This document shows, in pieces, positions 13,603-15,097 of a stretch of DNA of 15,097 nucleotides. A program made the translations under genes and the position numbers. The first letter of the stretch is position 1. Every line of letters begins with the position of its first letter. The DNA comes from JAFGHJ01 sp964631335. GTDB taxonomy: Bacteria > Hydrothermota > UBA3072. The notes under the pieces were generated by a model. The model saw nothing but the letters and a program-made list of their open reading frames with translations, was not told where the DNA came from and ran no database searches. Location of the stretch: the NCBI GenBank assembly GCA_964631335.1, contig CAZVXD010000040.1, forward strand, positions 1 through 15,097, given 5' to 3'.

Positions 13603-14508
13603 TTGAAAAAATTTATAATCTCATTATTTGTTTTTACTTTAATGTTGTCAATAAACTCACCGGCAAAAGATGCCTTCAGTTATGAACCAAATGAATATCC
13701 GGATAGCGTTACCGAATATGGAATGGAACCTTTTACGACCGGTTATAGAGACAGCCAGCTGGAAGATTTCGTTGTAGTGGAAGGCGAAAAAGCTTACCAC
13801 GGAACTCACTCGGTTGCTATACATATGACTCATCCGGGATCAAGGTGGCTGATCTTTGCCAAGAACGCGCTCGAAAACGGTCAGGCGGACGCACTGGATT
13901 CAACTTTTCTCGATGGATTACAAATAGGAGACACTGTTTTTTACTATCTCTATATTCCATGGGGAGCACCTATCGATAGTATCTTTATTTTCGTGAGAAA
14001 CGTCGATTGGGCTCATGACGATCATAAGGTATATCACGCTTCAGACTTGCGTTTTGGAAGATGGAATGAATTGAAAGACGGAATTTCAGAATTGGCTACA
14101 GATAGCACCCCATTCAGTGTTCCTCTTGTACAGAGCGATTTCCAGATAGATCTTATCGACGGAGTAGTTCCCGCCTGTACATTGTACTTTGACTGCCCAA
14201 GTTCTAAAGGAAGAGTCCCAAGCAAATACATAGACACAACAGGACAGGCCGGCATTACATTACCCGATGGTAAAGGTATTAAGGTTGCTAAAGGTTCTAT
14301 AAATTGCGTTGAGTATACTCTCAACACAAGCGCACCTGTAATGATACAGGTATTCGACCTAACGGGCAGAAAACAAAAAGAAATACCCATCGGATTTAGG
14401 CCTGCCGGAAATTACAACATTTCTCTGGATTTAGCTCCGGGAGTTTATATAACAAAAGTTACAACCGACATTGCGGAAGCGACAGGCAAAATTATCTGCG
14501 TCAGGTAA
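13603..14508 (+). CDS. Secreted protein with type IX-like C-terminal sorting domain
   Basis: The likely start is TTG at 13603: GAGGAGGT lies five bases upstream and the product then opens with a clean signal peptide (KKFIISLFVFTLMLS...). The in-frame ATG at 13540 has no ribosome site and would bury that signal behind 21 charged residues. The mature region is a beta-rich, jelly-roll-like domain (GTHSVAIHM, DTVFYYLYIPWGAP, FGRWNELKDGI) reminiscent of carbohydrate-binding modules; I am unsure of this. The last 75 or so residues (VEYTLNTSAPVMIQVFDLTG, GNYNISLDLAPGVYITKV) match the Por-secretion/type IX sorting-domain pattern, implying export to the cell surface. A strong terminator follows. No enzyme active site is recognised. 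Confidence 0.75.
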   Translation: MKKFIISLFVFTLMLSINSPAKDAFSYEPNEYPDSVTEYGMEPFTTGYRDSQLEDFVVVEGEKAYHGTHSVAIHMTHPGSRWLIFAKNALENGQADALDSTFLDGLQIGDTVFYYLYIPWGAPIDSIFIFVRNVDWAHDDHKVYHASDLRFGRWNELKDGISELATDSTPFSVPLVQSDFQIDLIDGVVPACTLYFDCPSSKGRVPSKYIDTTGQAGITLPDGKGIKVAKGSINCVEYTLNTSAPVMIQVFDLTGRKQKEIPIGFRPAGNYNISLDLAPGVYITKVTTDIAEATGKIICVR

Positions 14509-14580
14509 CAAAATATGACCTTATAGTTGAAATGACTAACGAATGAATTAAAACATATAATAAGAAGTCATTCAAAATAA

Positions 14581-14612
14581 AAAAAGGGCGTTTTATAAAA
14601 CGCCCTTTTTTT
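14581..14612. terminator. Bidirectional rho-independent terminator
   Basis: A perfect palindrome at 14581-14610 has the GC core GGGCG...CGCCC, flanked by A on the left and T on the right. It can therefore end both the secreted-protein transcript (+) and the converging gene at 14638-15097 (minus). Confidence 0.9.
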
Positions 14613-14637
14613 ATCACCAGACTTAATTGGTTATCTA

Positions 14638-15097
14638 TCAATCAGTCTGAATAGTATAAGTTAAAACACAGCTCACACCGGCAGTCTGTTCTTCATCGCC
14701 ATCTATATTCACTCTATAATCTTGATTGAGGGACTGCCATCCTCCGGTATTACCACTTCCACTTTCGATAGTATCGGGTGCGGCCGAAGTATTAAAAGCA
14801 TCCCAGGAACCCATTCCTGCGGGACTATATTCTATGTCCGAAAGGAGTATACCGCTTCCCGGATCTCCGTCACCGGAAACTGTCAGTACCCAGTTAACGG
14901 AAGAAGAACCCGAAACCATATATTCTAACTGCTGATAAGGTGAACCATTTGGGCTTGTCGGGTAATAATATTCAGGATAAGCGGCAGGAGGGTATACGGG
15001 ATTGCTTGGATTAAGCGTTATATCTCTAAAATCCCAAACGACATCGTTGTTTACATATATTCCTACACCGGTCTGTATTATAAAAGTCAAAGTAGCA
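14638..15097 (-). CDS. 3' part of a probable secreted or surface protein
   Basis: The frame stays open to the right edge of the window; the TTG at 15090 is probably internal because codons for Ala-Thr precede it without a stop. About 152 residues are visible. They are rich in Ser, Gly, Thr, Tyr, Asp and Pro and lack Lys and Cys apart from one Cys near the end. There is a Tyr/Pro-rich stretch (PPAAYPEYYYPTSP) and a C-terminal strand VSCVLTYTIQTD. Such composition fits an extracellular beta-sandwich protein, and the segment ATLTF near the edge could be just after a signal cleavage site. I do not recognise a family. It converges on the sorting-domain protein gene across a shared terminator. Confidence 0.65.
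   Translation of the reverse strand, partial: ATLTFIIQTGVGIYVNNDVVWDFRDITLNPSNPVYPPAAYPEYYYPTSPNGSPYQQLEYMVSGSSSVNWVLTVSGDGDPGSGILLSDIEYSPAGMGSWDAFNTSAAPDTIESGSGNTGGWQSLNQDYRVNIDGDEEQTAGVSCVLTYTIQTD

Overview
The window is AT-rich bacterial chromosome from an organism I cannot name. A TonB-dependent receptor implies an outer membrane. A secreted protein with a type IX-like C-terminal sorting domain, dispersed his genes and repeat-filled spacers suggest an uncultured lineage of the FCB / candidate-phylum kind (WOR-3, Marinimicrobia or Cloacimonadota-like). That placement is inference. No rRNA, tRNA, CRISPR array, transposase or phage gene is visible.

Layout. 1-20 (minus) is the first six codons of a gene leaving the window, directly behind a strong promoter. 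21-749 is a spacer with short-period arrays and copy 1 of a GC-rich modular repeat. 750-1590 (+) holds yjbQ and a T4 endonuclease V-like pyrimidine-dimer glycosylase gene, 4 bases apart. 1633-5181 (minus) holds a CHASE2-adenylate cyclase gene, a small ORF candidate, and a FecR-domain coiled-coil gene. 5375-7585 (+) is a TonB-dependent receptor gene divergent from the cyclase. 7643-8407 (+) is hisF and 8662-9429 (+) an exodeoxyribonuclease III gene. 9430-9857 is a spacer with a REP-like palindrome. 9916-10116 (minus) is a DUF378 membrane protein gene. 10226-10577 is copy 2 of the GC-rich repeat. 10685-12049 (minus) is a beta-CASP metallo-beta-lactamase RNase gene. 12305-13300 (+) is hisG, 13603-14508 (+) a secreted protein gene with a sorting domain, and 14638-15097 (minus) the 3' part of a probable surface protein gene.

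How the genes fit together. The cyclase/FecR pair looks like an envelope-sensing cAMP module and shares a divergent control region with the receptor. yjbQ/pdg, exoIII and the beta-CASP gene are housekeeping repair and RNA functions. hisF and hisG are separated, so histidine synthesis is not one operon here.

The most notable content is between genes. (i) A GC-rich element occurs twice, built of hairpin modules whose arms change while pairing is kept. (ii) Most long spacers carry arrays with a strict 7-, 8- or 9-base period, often as inverted pairs. (iii) An AT-rich element sits just behind the stop codons of both the cyclase and hisF genes, in the same orientation. (iv) Several genes have promoter -10 boxes only 6-10 bases before the start codon and no Shine-Dalgarno (SD), suggesting leaderless mRNAs. 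All comparisons were made by eye without database searches.
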